A DNA stretch of 55,142 nucleotides from Rhizobiales bacterium CCH10-E5 (GTDB taxonomy: Bacteria; Pseudomonadota; Alphaproteobacteria; Rhizobiales; Beijerinckiaceae). Position 1 is the first letter of the stretch. Every line of letters starts with the position of its first letter. This document shows positions 8,779 through 17,350 of the stretch, piece by piece. The translations under genes and the position numbers were made by a program. The notes below the pieces were generated by a model. It was given only the letters and a program-made list of their open reading frames with translations, searched no databases and was not told the origin of the DNA. The DNA lies in the NCBI GenBank assembly GCA_001556125.1, contig LSIG01000236.1:1-55142 (forward strand), given 5' to 3'.

Positions 8779-11037
8779 ATGGTCCGGTTTGATGTGACCG
8801 GTCCAGGACCTCTGATGTCGTCGCCTTCCGTCGGGAAATTGACCAACGCGGATGCATCCGCACGGATGCTGAAGAGTTCGGTCGCGACGCTGGCTTTCGC
8901 GTTCGTCATGGTCATGGCTGCGGCGGTGCTGGTCGTCCTGGCCATCACCCGCGACGCCAACCGGCTCGAGGCCGAGCGGCAGCGCGACCGGATCGAGGCC
9001 GCCATCGAGAGCCAGGTCCGTCTGCGCGAGCTGCGCTTCCAGAGCCTTGCGGCCGCCGGCGACCTGCAGAGCGCCTTCACGGGCTCCGATCCGCTCGCGG
9101 CCCTGCAGGACTCGCTCGCCCGTCTCGGCTCGCGCTTCCTCGAATTCGACGGCGCCTATGTCGTCTCGGAAACAGGACTCGTCTTCGCCGGCATCGAGGG
9201 TGACGGCGCGTCGGGCCAGACCGGCTATGACGGGCTGAAGCATTTCAGCCCGTCTTTGCCCGGGGGACCCGGCGGATCGCCACTGCACCGGCTGCCGGAC
9301 ATGCGCGGCGGGCCGGGCAAGACGTCCTGGTCGTTGACCCATGACGGCTTCGACACGCTCAGCGTGATGATGATCGATGTGCCGGCGCGGCAAGGCTCCC
9401 TCGCGCAACTGCTCGGGCCGCTCAAGATCGTCGGCTATCGGCGTGTCACCAGCACCATGATGACGGAGCTGGCGCAGCGCTACCGCGTGTCCGACATCCG
9501 CATCGTCCGCGACATGCCAGCCGACCCGCTGGCCCGTCGCGCCATTCCGGCTCCCGACGGGGCCGCCCGCGCCTGGCTGAGCTGGACGCCGGACCGCCCG
9601 GGTGACGCCATGCTGCGCCAGTTCATCTGGGCGCTGGCCGGGGTCGGCCTGCTCTTTGGCGGCATCTTCGCTTTCGTCGTTCAGCGCCTGCGCGGCGCCG
9701 CCCATCAGATCGCCATCCGCGAGAGCCAGATCCAGCGCCTCGCCGGTCAGGACGAACTCTCGCTACTGCCCAACCGCCGGACCTTCGATCTGCGGCTCGA
9801 TCAGGAACTCGCCCATCTCGGTCGCTCCGGCAAGGGCCTCGCGGTGATGCTGATCGATCTCGACCGCTTCAAGGCGGTGAACGACACCTATGGCCACACC
9901 GCGGGCGACGAACTCATCCGCCAGGTCGCGCAGCGCCTGACGCGCCTCGTGCGCAGCGGCGACACCGTCGCCCGCATCGGCGGCGACGAATTCGGCATCA
10001 TCCAGACCCATGGCAACTTCCCGGCCGGCTGCGCGGCGCTGGGCGAGCGCATCCTCGAGGCGCTGACCGAACCCTTCGTCATCATGGGCGTCGCGACCAC
10101 GATCGGCTGCTCGATCGGCATCGCCCTCGCACCGGAGGATGCCACCGACCGCGAGACGCTGCTGCGGCTCGCCGACACGGCGCTCTATCAGTCGAAGAAC
10201 GGCGGCCGGAACCGCTACTCCTTCTTCGAGGCGCAGATGAACCGCACCCTCGCCCTCAAGCGAATGGTCGAGGAGGATCTGCGCCGCGCCATCGAGAACG
10301 ACGAATTGCTGCTGCACTACCAGCCGCAGGTCTCGATCGACGGCGCCACCATCGTCGGCGTCGAGGCACTGGTCCGCTGGAACCATCCCGAGCATGGGAT
10401 GGTCCCGCCGGCCGAGTTCATCGGCATCGCCGAGGAACGCGGATTGATCGTGCCGCTGAGCGAATGGGTGCTGCGGCAGGCCTGCCAGGAAGCGAAGCGC
10501 TGGGACGGCATCCGTCTCGCCGTCAACGTCTCGCCGATCCAGTTCCGCCACAAGGATTTCGTCGCCAACGTCATCCGCGTTCTCGACGAAACCGGCTTCG
10601 AACCGGCCCGACTCGAGCTGGAACTGACCGAAGGCGTCGTCGTCGACGACGCCGACGCCGCCGAAGCAGCGATGATGGATCTGCGTGCCCATGGTGTCGG
10701 CCTGGCGCTGGATGATTTCGGCACCGGCTATTCGAGCCTGATCTATCTGCGGCGCTTCGCCTTCGACAAGATCAAGATCGACCGCTCCTTCCTGGAATAC
10801 ATGGAGACGACCGGCGAATCCGCCATCCTCGTTCACTCCATCGCCCATCTCGGCCGCGCGCTCGGCCTGCGCGTCTGCGCCGAAGGGGTCGAGACGGCCG
10901 AGCAGCACCGCTTCCTGCAGGCGATCGGCTGCCACGAACTGCAGGGCTTCCTGTTCTCGAAAGGCGTGACTGCCGACGAGATCGACGCGCTGCTGGCTCA
11001 GGAAAAGCCCTTCGCCACCACGCTGGCCGCAGCCTGA
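8779..11037 (+). CDS. membrane-bound GGDEF-EAL cyclic-di-GMP enzyme
   Basis: A 752-residue inner-membrane protein with transmembrane helices at about 34-56 and 282-302 enclosing a roughly 225-residue periplasmic sensor of no recognised family. The GGDEF domain has an intact GGDEF (401-405) and a product-inhibition site RSGD (392-395). The EAL domain has EAL (529-531), ELTEG, DDFGTGYSS (645-653) and KIDRS. Both synthesis and breakdown of c-di-GMP look possible from the motifs; net activity cannot be read from sequence. It stands alone but lies 1 kb from a BcsS gene, and cellulose synthesis is a common c-di-GMP target. Confidence 0.95.
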   Translation: MVRFDVTGPGPLMSSPSVGKLTNADASARMLKSSVATLAFAFVMVMAAAVLVVLAITRDANRLEAERQRDRIEAAIESQVRLRELRFQSLAAAGDLQSAFTGSDPLAALQDSLARLGSRFLEFDGAYVVSETGLVFAGIEGDGASGQTGYDGLKHFSPSLPGGPGGSPLHRLPDMRGGPGKTSWSLTHDGFDTLSVMMIDVPARQGSLAQLLGPLKIVGYRRVTSTMMTELAQRYRVSDIRIVRDMPADPLARRAIPAPDGAARAWLSWTPDRPGDAMLRQFIWALAGVGLLFGGIFAFVVQRLRGAAHQIAIRESQIQRLAGQDELSLLPNRRTFDLRLDQELAHLGRSGKGLAVMLIDLDRFKAVNDTYGHTAGDELIRQVAQRLTRLVRSGDTVARIGGDEFGIIQTHGNFPAGCAALGERILEALTEPFVIMGVATTIGCSIGIALAPEDATDRETLLRLADTALYQSKNGGRNRYSFFEAQMNRTLALKRMVEEDLRRAIENDELLLHYQPQVSIDGATIVGVEALVRWNHPEHGMVPPAEFIGIAEERGLIVPLSEWVLRQACQEAKRWDGIRLAVNVSPIQFRHKDFVANVIRVLDETGFEPARLELELTEGVVVDDADAAEAAMMDLRAHGVGLALDDFGTGYSSLIYLRRFAFDKIKIDRSFLEYMETTGESAILVHSIAHLGRALGLRVCAEGVETAEQHRFLQAIGCHELQGFLFSKGVTADEIDALLAQEKPFATTLAAA

Positions 11038-11067
11038 GGCCCGGCGGCGGGCAGCAAGCCGTCGCGG

Positions 11068-11667
11068 TCAGAAGAACAACTCGTGGATGCCGCTGAAGAT
11101 CGCATAGGCGAAGCCGGCGCTGAGCACGAGGCCGAGAGCCCCGCATACGGCCCCGACGATGATCAGCAGCCCGTCACGCTCGACCAGGCCAAGGCCGACC
11201 AGGCACACCGCGAAGCCGAGCGGAATCTGCCCGATGAAGGGCGCTGCGACCACGAGCCCGAGCGCCAGGACGAGGATCAGCAGGCCGAGCACCGGAATGG
11301 CATGGGCGCTGCCCAGCACCGTCAGCCGCGGCCGCGAGACCCGCTCCAGCCGCATCATCAGCGGCACCGCCCGGTCGACCGCACGCGTCAACACCGGCTT
11401 GCCGATGCTGCGCGCGAGCAGGGTCGGCGGCAGCCAGGGCATCACGCGCCCGGTCAGCATCTGAAGCGCGACGAAGGCCAGCACCAGCCCGCAGACGAGC
11501 GGAATCGGCGGCGGCATCGGCAGGCAGTTCGGGAGGCCGAGCAGCACGACCAGGAGCGCATAGGCCCGGTCCTTCAGCGCCGCGACGATCGAACCGACCG
11601 CGACACGGTCCCCCGGCAACGCCGCCAGTGCGAGCAGGATTCCGGAGGTGCGCAGCGGTGAGGACAA
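11068..11667 (-). CDS. ExoD-family exopolysaccharide synthesis protein
   Basis: A 199-residue inner-membrane protein matching the ExoD family. The PNCLPMPPPIPLVCG segment near residue 50 is the most diagnostic, with several hydrophobic helices (about 38-70, 120-145, 150-195). ExoD was found in Sinorhizobium meliloti as needed for normal exopolysaccharide and alkali tolerance; its molecular action is unknown. It is convergent with the GGDEF-EAL gene (30-base gap) and upstream of usg on the other side. Confidence 0.88.
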   Translation of the reverse strand: MSSPLRTSGILLALAALPGDRVAVGSIVAALKDRAYALLVVLLGLPNCLPMPPPIPLVCGLVLAFVALQMLTGRVMPWLPPTLLARSIGKPVLTRAVDRAVPLMMRLERVSRPRLTVLGSAHAIPVLGLLILVLALGLVVAAPFIGQIPLGFAVCLVGLGLVERDGLLIIVGAVCGALGLVLSAGFAYAIFSGIHELFF

Positions 11668-11746
11668 GAGGGCGGGCCGGGCCGTGACAGGACGAGCGGC
11701 CTAGCACGCGCCCCGCCTCCGCGCCAAGCCGCGCCGGCGCAGCCGT

Positions 11747-12016
11747 TCAATGCAGCGTCAGCACGCCCCGTACATGGACGATCTCGGCCGGGCGGATCAG
11801 GCGCTCATGCGCCACGGTCACCGAATGCAGCGGACCGTCCAGTTCGCGCTTCCAGAAATCCAGAAACGCCTGCAGCACGGGGAAGCGCGGCGCGAGATCG
11901 TAGTTCTGCCAGATATAGCTCTGCAGGATATGGCGGTGATCCGGCATCCGGTAAAGGATCGTCGCGGTCGTCAGGCCGTATCCGGCCAGTTGGCGTATGA
12001 AGTCGGTATCGGTCAT
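11747..12016 (-). CDS. Usg family protein
   Basis: An 89-residue conserved alphaproteobacterial protein of unknown function, named from its position upstream of a tryptophan gene in Caulobacter. The core GYGLTTATILYRMPDH, the WQNYDLAPRFP segment and the C-terminal HSVTVAHERLIRPAEI are family hallmarks. The start at 12016 (MTDTDF) is preceded by GGAGA nine bases upstream; an in-frame GTG at 12031 falls within that ribosome binding site and is unlikely. No trp gene is nearby here. Confidence 0.88.
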   Translation of the reverse strand: MTDTDFIRQLAGYGLTTATILYRMPDHRHILQSYIWQNYDLAPRFPVLQAFLDFWKRELDGPLHSVTVAHERLIRPAEIVHVRGVLTLH

Positions 12017-12092
12017 CTGCCGTTTCTCCACTTTGACAGCGGTGAAAGCTTAGCCGGGCCCGATGACGAGGCTGCGCCCGCTTGGTTAAGAA

Positions 12093-12929
12093 ATGCTTGC
12101 AACCTCCGGTCGGTGCTGCTGCAATCGCGCTCGGCGCGGGCCGGGGCGGCTCGCATCGGGGGTGGCGTGCGTGGCGTATGGGTGGGGGCTCGCCTGGGCG
12201 GTGCCGCTGGTCGCCGTCCTGACGGCGGGTCCGGCCGGAGGCGTTTTCGCCCAGGAGGCCGAGACCGAGGCCGAAGCAGAGGAGCGTGCCGCCCTGTCCA
12301 CCGTCCTGTTCGGCTCGCTCGAGGCGGGGCCGGCCAAGACCTTCATCTCGCTCGGCATGAAGAAGGCGCTGACCGGCTCCCTCTCCGGCAGCGGCTTTCG
12401 CACGCTCCTCAAGGTGGGTGGAGCGCAGGAGCAGGCGCAGCGACTGCGACCCCATGGCGTCGCCTACAAAAGCGAGTCACAGGCCCTGATCGGTTATGAA
12501 TGGCGCATCGGCGACACATTCCTGTCGCTCTATGCCGGCTCGGACCATGAGGGCGAGCAGCGCGAATGGCGCAACGGAGTGCTTTACCGCAACCGCTATG
12601 GGGCCCGGGTCCAGGGCGACCTCTGGATGACGCCGATGCCGGGCGCAATGCTGCACGCCAGCGCCTATGCCTCGACGCTCGACCGCAGGATCTGGGGCCG
12701 CGCCGCGCCCGGCTGGCTGTTGCCACGGGGCTGGCTGTCGCAGGATCTCTATGCTGGGCCGGAGGTCGAGGCCTACCGGGCCGGAGGCTACACCAAGCTG
12801 AGGCTCGGCCTGCATCTGACGGGCCTGCGCCTCTTCGGGGTCGTCTGGCGCCTCTCGGGTGGCTGGCAGCGCACCAGCGACCGCCCGTCCGAAGCCTACG
12901 CCACGCTGGGCGTCCACTGGTTGCGTTGA
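12093..12929 (+). CDS. BcsS-like cellulose biosynthesis protein, exported
   Basis: A protein of up to 278 residues with a hydrophobic export signal (about 26-52, ending VFAQ) and a beta-rich body that begins TVLFGSLEAG and ends in an aromatic-rich strand (LGVHWLR), like an outer-membrane barrel. The pattern matches BcsS, a protein linked to cellulose synthesis operons in Rhizobiales. No bcsA or bcsB is present, so this is an orphan copy. The exact start is uncertain because the frame offers GTG codons near residue 24, just before the hydrophobic stretch. The identification rests on recall of the family rather than a catalytic motif. Confidence 0.65.
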   Translation: MLATSGRCCCNRARRGPGRLASGVACVAYGWGLAWAVPLVAVLTAGPAGGVFAQEAETEAEAEERAALSTVLFGSLEAGPAKTFISLGMKKALTGSLSGSGFRTLLKVGGAQEQAQRLRPHGVAYKSESQALIGYEWRIGDTFLSLYAGSDHEGEQREWRNGVLYRNRYGARVQGDLWMTPMPGAMLHASAYASTLDRRIWGRAAPGWLLPRGWLSQDLYAGPEVEAYRAGGYTKLRLGLHLTGLRLFGVVWRLSGGWQRTSDRPSEAYATLGVHWLR

Positions 12930-12941
12930 AGCGCGCCCACG

Positions 12942-13676
12942 CTACCCCTTGGTTCGCAGCGTCGAGCGCCCGCCATCGACCCCGACGATCTGGCCGGTGA
13001 TCCAGGAGGCCTCGTCACAGGCGAGCAGGGCGGCCAGCGGCGCGATATCAGCCGGCTCGCCGAGGCGCTGCAGCGGGTGCAGATCGGCGATCGCCTTCGC
13101 CATCGCCTCGTTGCCGGTCAGCGCGGCGGCGAGCGGCGTGCGCGTCAGCGAGGGTGCGATGCAGTTCACCCGGATGCGGGGCGCGAGTTCGGCCGCGAGC
13201 GCCAGCGTCAGCCCCTCGATGGCGCCCTTCGCCATGGCGACCGAGGCATGGGCGGCAAAGCCTTGGGCAACCGCCACCGTCGAGAACAGGACGATGCCGG
13301 CCGTGCCCTGCGCCTGCTTCAGATGCGGCAGGGCGGCTTGAATCGCTTTCACAGCCCCGAGCGCGTTGACGCTGAAATCCTTGAGAAAATCAGCCTCGCT
13401 CAGGCGCGCGACGGGCTTCAGGTTGATGGTGCCCACGGCATAGACCAGCCCCTTGAGCGCACCGCCACTGGCGGCCTCCTGAGTGGCCCGCGCAAAAGTC
13501 TCGTCCTCGCCGACATCGCCCGCCGTGAAGCTCCCGCCCAGTTCGCCGGCCAGAGCCTCGAGCCGCGCGGCGTCGCGACCGACCAGATGCACCCCGAGCC
13601 CCTTGGCCCGGACGGCGCGCGCCACGGCGGAGCCGATGCCGCCGCTGCCGCCATAGATCAGGATCGTGTCGCTCAT
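12942..13676 (-). CDS. SDR-family protein lacking the catalytic Tyr
   Basis: A 244-residue short-chain dehydrogenase/reductase fold. The NAD(P) loop [12 protein letters not shown] (8-19), the NALGAV Asn104 and Ser132 are present. The YxxxK motif reads VAMAK, with Val146 instead of Tyr and Lys150 kept. Without Tyr a normal dehydrogenase reaction is doubtful, though a family of such HAS(V/I)AxAKGA sequences exists in Rhizobiales. The start at 13676 (MSDTIL) has GGAG nine bases upstream; the longer open frame to 13895 runs over the divergent DUF2256 gene and is rejected. The C-terminal [15 protein letters not shown] segment is normal for SDRs. Confidence 0.87.
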   Translation of the reverse strand: MSDTILIYGGSGGIGSAVARAVRAKGLGVHLVGRDAARLEALAGELGGSFTAGDVGEDETFARATQEAASGGALKGLVYAVGTINLKPVARLSEADFLKDFSVNALGAVKAIQAALPHLKQAQGTAGIVLFSTVAVAQGFAAHASVAMAKGAIEGLTLALAAELAPRIRVNCIAPSLTRTPLAAALTGNEAMAKAIADLHPLQRLGEPADIAPLAALLACDEASWITGQIVGVDGGRSTLRTKG

Positions 13677-13755
13677 GCCGCTGCTCCAGAAGACTCGTCG
13701 CAGCGTATACGTCCGTGCAGTCCCCTCTGGACCAGCGCAGCAGGAGCATCCCCGC

Positions 13756-13941
13756 ATGCCCAAGCCGATCCGCAAGGGAAATCTGCCCCAGAAGCCCTGT
13801 CTGGCCTGCGGCCGCCCCTTCGCCTGGCGCAAGAAATGGGCTCGCGTCTGGGACGAGGTCAAATACTGCTCCGAGCGCTGCCGGCGGGAGCGCAAGCCGC
13901 AGGCAGGATCAGAGAGCGACAGCCGGCGCGACGTCGGCTAG
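13756..13941 (+). CDS. DUF2256 small Cys-rich protein
   Basis: A 61-residue basic protein with a zinc-ribbon-like arrangement: CLACGRPF (two Cys) and [10 protein letters not shown] (two Cys) separated by [15 protein letters not shown]. This is the DUF2256 signature; function is unknown and nucleic-acid or zinc binding is only inferred. The start at 13756 has CAGGAG at 13741-13746. It is divergent from the SDR gene with 79 bases between starts. Confidence 0.85.
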   Translation: MPKPIRKGNLPQKPCLACGRPFAWRKKWARVWDEVKYCSERCRRERKPQAGSESDSRRDVG

Positions 13942-14023
13942 AGCAGAGGCGCGTCCTCCAAACGCGGGCTCGCAAGGCAGCCGTCAAGGCTGTGGCTCCC
14001 TGGCAACCACCGCCTGTGCGTCC

Positions 14024-15631
14024 TCAAGATTCCGTGCGATCCACCGCCGCCAGCGCCTCGGGCGTGTCGATGTCGAGCGCGATGGCGGGGTCGTCGAGCG
14101 GCACCTCGACGATCTGCTCGCCTGCCGCGTCGAGCAGGCGCCGCGCGCCCTGGTCGCCGGTGAGCTGGGCCACCTCCGCGAACAGGGCACGCGCCAGCAG
14201 CACCGGGTTCCCGCGCTGGCCGAGCAGCGTCGGCACCACGGCCTTCGCCTCACCCTGTTCGGCGAAGACCTGAGCGAGGCGGTCGATCACCTGCGGGGTC
14301 ACGTTCGGCATGTCGCCGAGCGAGACCACGACGCCCGCCGCCGCTTCCGGCAGCGCCGCGAGACCGACCCGGACGGAGCTGGCAAGCCCGCTGGCGAAAT
14401 CGGGATTGTGCACGAGCGTGACGTCGAGCCCCGCGAGCGCGGCCGCGACCTCCTCCCGCTCATGCCCGGTTACGACGATGACCGGGCTGGCGACCGAGGC
14501 GAGCTGCGCCTCGACGGCATGGCGCAGCATCGGTTGGCCGCGCACCGGCTCCAGCAGCTTGTTGCGCGTACCCATCCGGGTCGAGCGGCCCGCCGCCAGC
14601 ACCAGCCCTGCGACGGGGGCGCTTTCCAACCGGTCCGGCGCCCGCGGTTGCGGCCGCGAGACGATCTCCATCAGGAGCCCGCCGACGCCCATGCGCTGGA
14701 TCTCGGCACGGCCGACGGGGAGGCCGGCGAGGCAGCGCTGCAGCACCCAGTCGAAGCCGTTTTCCTTGGGCGAGCGCGCACAGCCCGGCGCGCCGATCAC
14801 GGGTTTGCCGCCGATCTCGCCGATCAGCAGCAGATTGCCGGGATCGACCGGCATGCCCAGATGCTCGATCCGCCCGCCCGCCGCTAGCAGGGCCTGCGGG
14901 ATGACGTCGCGCCGGTCGGTGATCGCGGACGCCCCGAACACGACGACGAGGTCCGCCGTCTCCGCTTGCGCCGCGATCTCCTGCGCCAGCGGCGCCTCCT
15001 GATGCGGCACGCGCCGGTCGGTGGCCACCGTCGCCTGCGCCGGCGCGAGCCGCTCGGTCATGACCCGCAGCGTTTTGTCGATAACGGAGGGCTTCAGCCC
15101 CGGCAGCAGTGTCGAGATCACGGCCACGCGCAGCGGTTTGTAGGGCGCGACCGCCAGCGGCTTGAGCCCCTCCAGCGCGGCCAGCGCCTGCTCGACCTGC
15201 ACCGCCGGCAGGCCATAGGGAATGATCTTGACCGTGCCGACCATCTCGCCCGCAACGACCGCCTTCAGGGCGGGAAGCGTCGCCACCGTGATCGCCTCGT
15301 CGATGCAGTTGAGCCCGTCGATCGCGGCCGCATCGATGGTGAGCACGCCCGCCGCCGCTGCGAAGAGATTGACGCGGCCGGTGAAGGCGGCCTCGGTGAC
15401 GATGCCGCGCCCGGCGAGCGCTGCCGCAAGCCGCGTCGCGGCCTCGTTCTCGCCGATGTCGCCGGCTTCGAGCCGCACCGCGACGAGTTCGGCGAGCCCC
15501 GCTTCGCCCAGCCGGTCGACGTCCTCCGCCGTCAGCGTCGTCCCCTTCTTCAGGACGACACCGCCGGCCCGCACCGTATGGGCGGCGATGCAGCCTTCCG
15601 CCTCGCTGACGGGAACGGGGCCGAACTTCAT
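14024..15631 (-). CDS. molybdopterin-binding domain fused to MobA/MocA-like nucleotidyltransferase
   Basis: A 535-residue two-domain protein. The N-terminal part (about 1-335) resembles MoeA/MogA molybdopterin-binding domains (SEAEGCIAAHTVRAGG; VVVFGASAITDRRDVIP). The C-terminal part (about 340-530) is an NTP-transferase: LAAGRSTRMGTRNKL at 348-362 is the nucleotide loop, with SLGDMPNVTP as metal site. C-terminal homologues (MocA) cytidylate or guanylylate molybdopterin, so this protein probably makes the cytosine dinucleotide form of the cofactor for the CoxL-like enzyme. It overlaps the XdhC-domain gene upstream by 4 nt (15628-15631) and ends the cox-type transcription unit. Confidence 0.9.
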   Translation of the reverse strand: MKFGPVPVSEAEGCIAAHTVRAGGVVLKKGTTLTAEDVDRLGEAGLAELVAVRLEAGDIGENEAATRLAAALAGRGIVTEAAFTGRVNLFAAAAGVLTIDAAAIDGLNCIDEAITVATLPALKAVVAGEMVGTVKIIPYGLPAVQVEQALAALEGLKPLAVAPYKPLRVAVISTLLPGLKPSVIDKTLRVMTERLAPAQATVATDRRVPHQEAPLAQEIAAQAETADLVVVFGASAITDRRDVIPQALLAAGGRIEHLGMPVDPGNLLLIGEIGGKPVIGAPGCARSPKENGFDWVLQRCLAGLPVGRAEIQRMGVGGLLMEIVSRPQPRAPDRLESAPVAGLVLAAGRSTRMGTRNKLLEPVRGQPMLRHAVEAQLASVASPVIVVTGHEREEVAAALAGLDVTLVHNPDFASGLASSVRVGLAALPEAAAGVVVSLGDMPNVTPQVIDRLAQVFAEQGEAKAVVPTLLGQRGNPVLLARALFAEVAQLTGDQGARRLLDAAGEQIVEVPLDDPAIALDIDTPEALAAVDRTES

Positions 15632-16320
15632 GCCGGCGCCCGGCGCGGGCCGCGCAGCGTCGAAACGATTTCGCCGAGAATGGCGAGCGCGATCTCGGCT
15701 GGCGAGACGGCCCCGATGTCGAGCCCGATCGGCGCGTGGATGCGCTGCGTCGCGGTCTCGTCGAAACCCACGGCCGCGAGGCGCTCGAGCCGCCGCCCAT
15801 GTGTCTTCCGGCTGCCGAGCGCGCCGATGTAGAAGCAGGCCGAGCGCAGCGCCGCCTCCAGCGCGGGGTCGTCGATCTTGGGATCATGCGTCAGCGCGAC
15901 GAGGGCCGTGTAGCCGTCGAGCCCGAGGCCCGCGAGCGCCTCATCCGGCCAGTCGGTCAGCAGCCGCACGCCGGGAAAGCGCTCCGGCGTGGCGAAGGCC
16001 GTGCGCGGATCGACGATGACGAGGTCGAGATCGAGCAGCTTGGCCATCGGCGCCATCGCCTGCGAGATATGGACCGCCCCGGTGACGATGACGCGTGGCG
16101 GCGGCGCCTGCACGGTCAGGAAGAACGCCTTGCCGTCCGCCTCGACCAGCGCGCTCTTGCCCATGCGCAGTTGCTTCTCCAGCACCTCTGCGAGCGGATC
16201 GGCCGCCAGATCGGCGGCCTTGACCAGGCGCTGCGCCCCGCTCTCCACGTCGGTGACGAGGATGGTGGCGCGCCGCGCCGCGCGCTCGGCATTGAGCGTC
16301 GAAAGGATGGCCAGATCCAT
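15628..16320 (-). CDS. XdhC family protein, Rossmann (C-terminal) type
   Basis: A 230-residue protein with the XdhC C-terminal Rossmann domain: VIVTGAVHISQAMAPMAKLL (about 75-94) and the ALVALTHDPKIDDPALEAAL and GALGSRKTHGRRL segments are typical. XdhC proteins bind molybdenum cofactor, help its sulfuration and hand it to xanthine dehydrogenase-type enzymes. In many species one polypeptide holds both XdhC domains; here the short CoxI-type domain is encoded separately at 16954-17277 with a LysE gene between. The 3' end overlaps the next gene by 4 nt. Confidence 0.92.
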   Translation of the reverse strand: MDLAILSTLNAERAARRATILVTDVESGAQRLVKAADLAADPLAEVLEKQLRMGKSALVEADGKAFFLTVQAPPPRVIVTGAVHISQAMAPMAKLLDLDLVIVDPRTAFATPERFPGVRLLTDWPDEALAGLGLDGYTALVALTHDPKIDDPALEAALRSACFYIGALGSRKTHGRRLERLAAVGFDETATQRIHAPIGLDIGAVSPAEIALAILGEIVSTLRGPRRAPA

Positions 16321-16324
16321 CGCG

Positions 16325-16954
16325 TCAGCCCTTGTCCGTCGCGAGCTTCACGCCGAGACCGATCATCAGCGAGCCACCGATCCAGCGGCCAAAGGCGAAG
16401 CCGGCCTTGGTCTGCTTCATTCGCCTGACGACGGCGGAGGCGCCCAGCACGGTGACGAAATCGGCCGAGGAAAAGGCGAAGTTGACGATCGTGCCGAGGA
16501 TCAGGAACTGCACCCAGACCGGGAAGGACGCGGCCGGGTCGACGAACTGCGGCAGCAGCGCGATGAAGAACAGCGCCACCTTGGGGTTCAGCACCTCGAC
16601 GATCAGGGAATCGATCAGGGCGCGCTTCACGGTCTTCGGGGGCACCACGGGCGCGTCCTCGGCCACCAGCCGCGAGCGGATCATGCCGATGCCGAGCCAG
16701 ACGAGATAGAAGGCGCCGGCGATCTTCACCGCAAAATAGAGCTCCGGCACATGCTTGAACACGGCCGAGAGGCCGAAGGCGGCGGCAAACACATGCAGGT
16801 AGCAGCCGAGATGGATGCCGAGCATCGCCATGAAGCCGGCCTTGCGGCCATGGCTGATCGTCTGCGCCGCCGTGTAGAGCAGCGCCGGTCCGGGGAAATA
16901 GGCGACGAGGATCGTCAGCGTCGCGAAGGCCAGCAGCGTATCCCAGGAGGCCAT
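16325..16954 (-). CDS. LysE/RhtB family amino-acid exporter
   Basis: A 209-residue inner-membrane protein with about six hydrophobic helices and the LysE/RhtB N-terminal pattern (FPGPALLYTAAQTISHGRKAG). Family members export amino acids or small derivatives. Its start codon shares bases with the stop of the upstream XdhC-domain gene (TGATG, 16952-16956), and it ends 4 bases before the second XdhC gene, so it is co-translated with the maturation genes. The substrate is unknown. Confidence 0.93.
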   Translation of the reverse strand: MASWDTLLAFATLTILVAYFPGPALLYTAAQTISHGRKAGFMAMLGIHLGCYLHVFAAAFGLSAVFKHVPELYFAVKIAGAFYLVWLGIGMIRSRLVAEDAPVVPPKTVKRALIDSLIVEVLNPKVALFFIALLPQFVDPAASFPVWVQFLILGTIVNFAFSSADFVTVLGASAVVRRMKQTKAGFAFGRWIGGSLMIGLGVKLATDKG

Positions 16955-17277
16955 CAGTTCACCTTTTCGACATAGACCCGGATGCGCCCGCCGCAGGAGA
17001 GCCCGACCTTCCACGCTGTCTCGTCGGCGACGCCGAAGTCCAGCGTGCGCGGCTGGCCCTGCGCGATGACGTCGACCGCCTCCTCGACCACGGCGCCCTC
17101 GACGCAGCCGCCGGAGACCGAGCCGAGGAAATTGCCCTCCCCGTCGATGACGAGATGCGAGCCGACCGGGCGCGGCGCGGAGCCCCAGGTCTCGATCACG
17201 GTGGCGAGCGCGACCGAGCGGCCGTCGCGCGCCCAGGCCTCGGCCGTCGCGAGGATGTCGGTGTCGGTGCTGATCAT
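16954..17277 (-). CDS. XdhC/CoxI N-terminal domain protein
   Basis: A 107-residue protein consisting only of the XdhC_CoxI domain. ALATVIETWGSAPRPVGSHL and GSVSGGCVEGAVVEEA are the hallmark segments, including the conserved Cys. It should work with the Rossmann-type XdhC encoded at 15628-16320 to insert the molybdenum cofactor. The start at 17277 (MISTDT) has GAGGA about nine bases upstream; a GTG at 17304 is an alternative. Confidence 0.92.
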   Translation of the reverse strand: MISTDTDILATAEAWARDGRSVALATVIETWGSAPRPVGSHLVIDGEGNFLGSVSGGCVEGAVVEEAVDVIAQGQPRTLDFGVADETAWKVGLSCGGRIRVYVEKVN

Positions 17278-17350
17278 GGCTGGATCGTCCTCATTCGCGC
17301 GCACCCGGACCGGACCCGTCGCGATGGCTGTGTGATCGAGAGATCATGCC

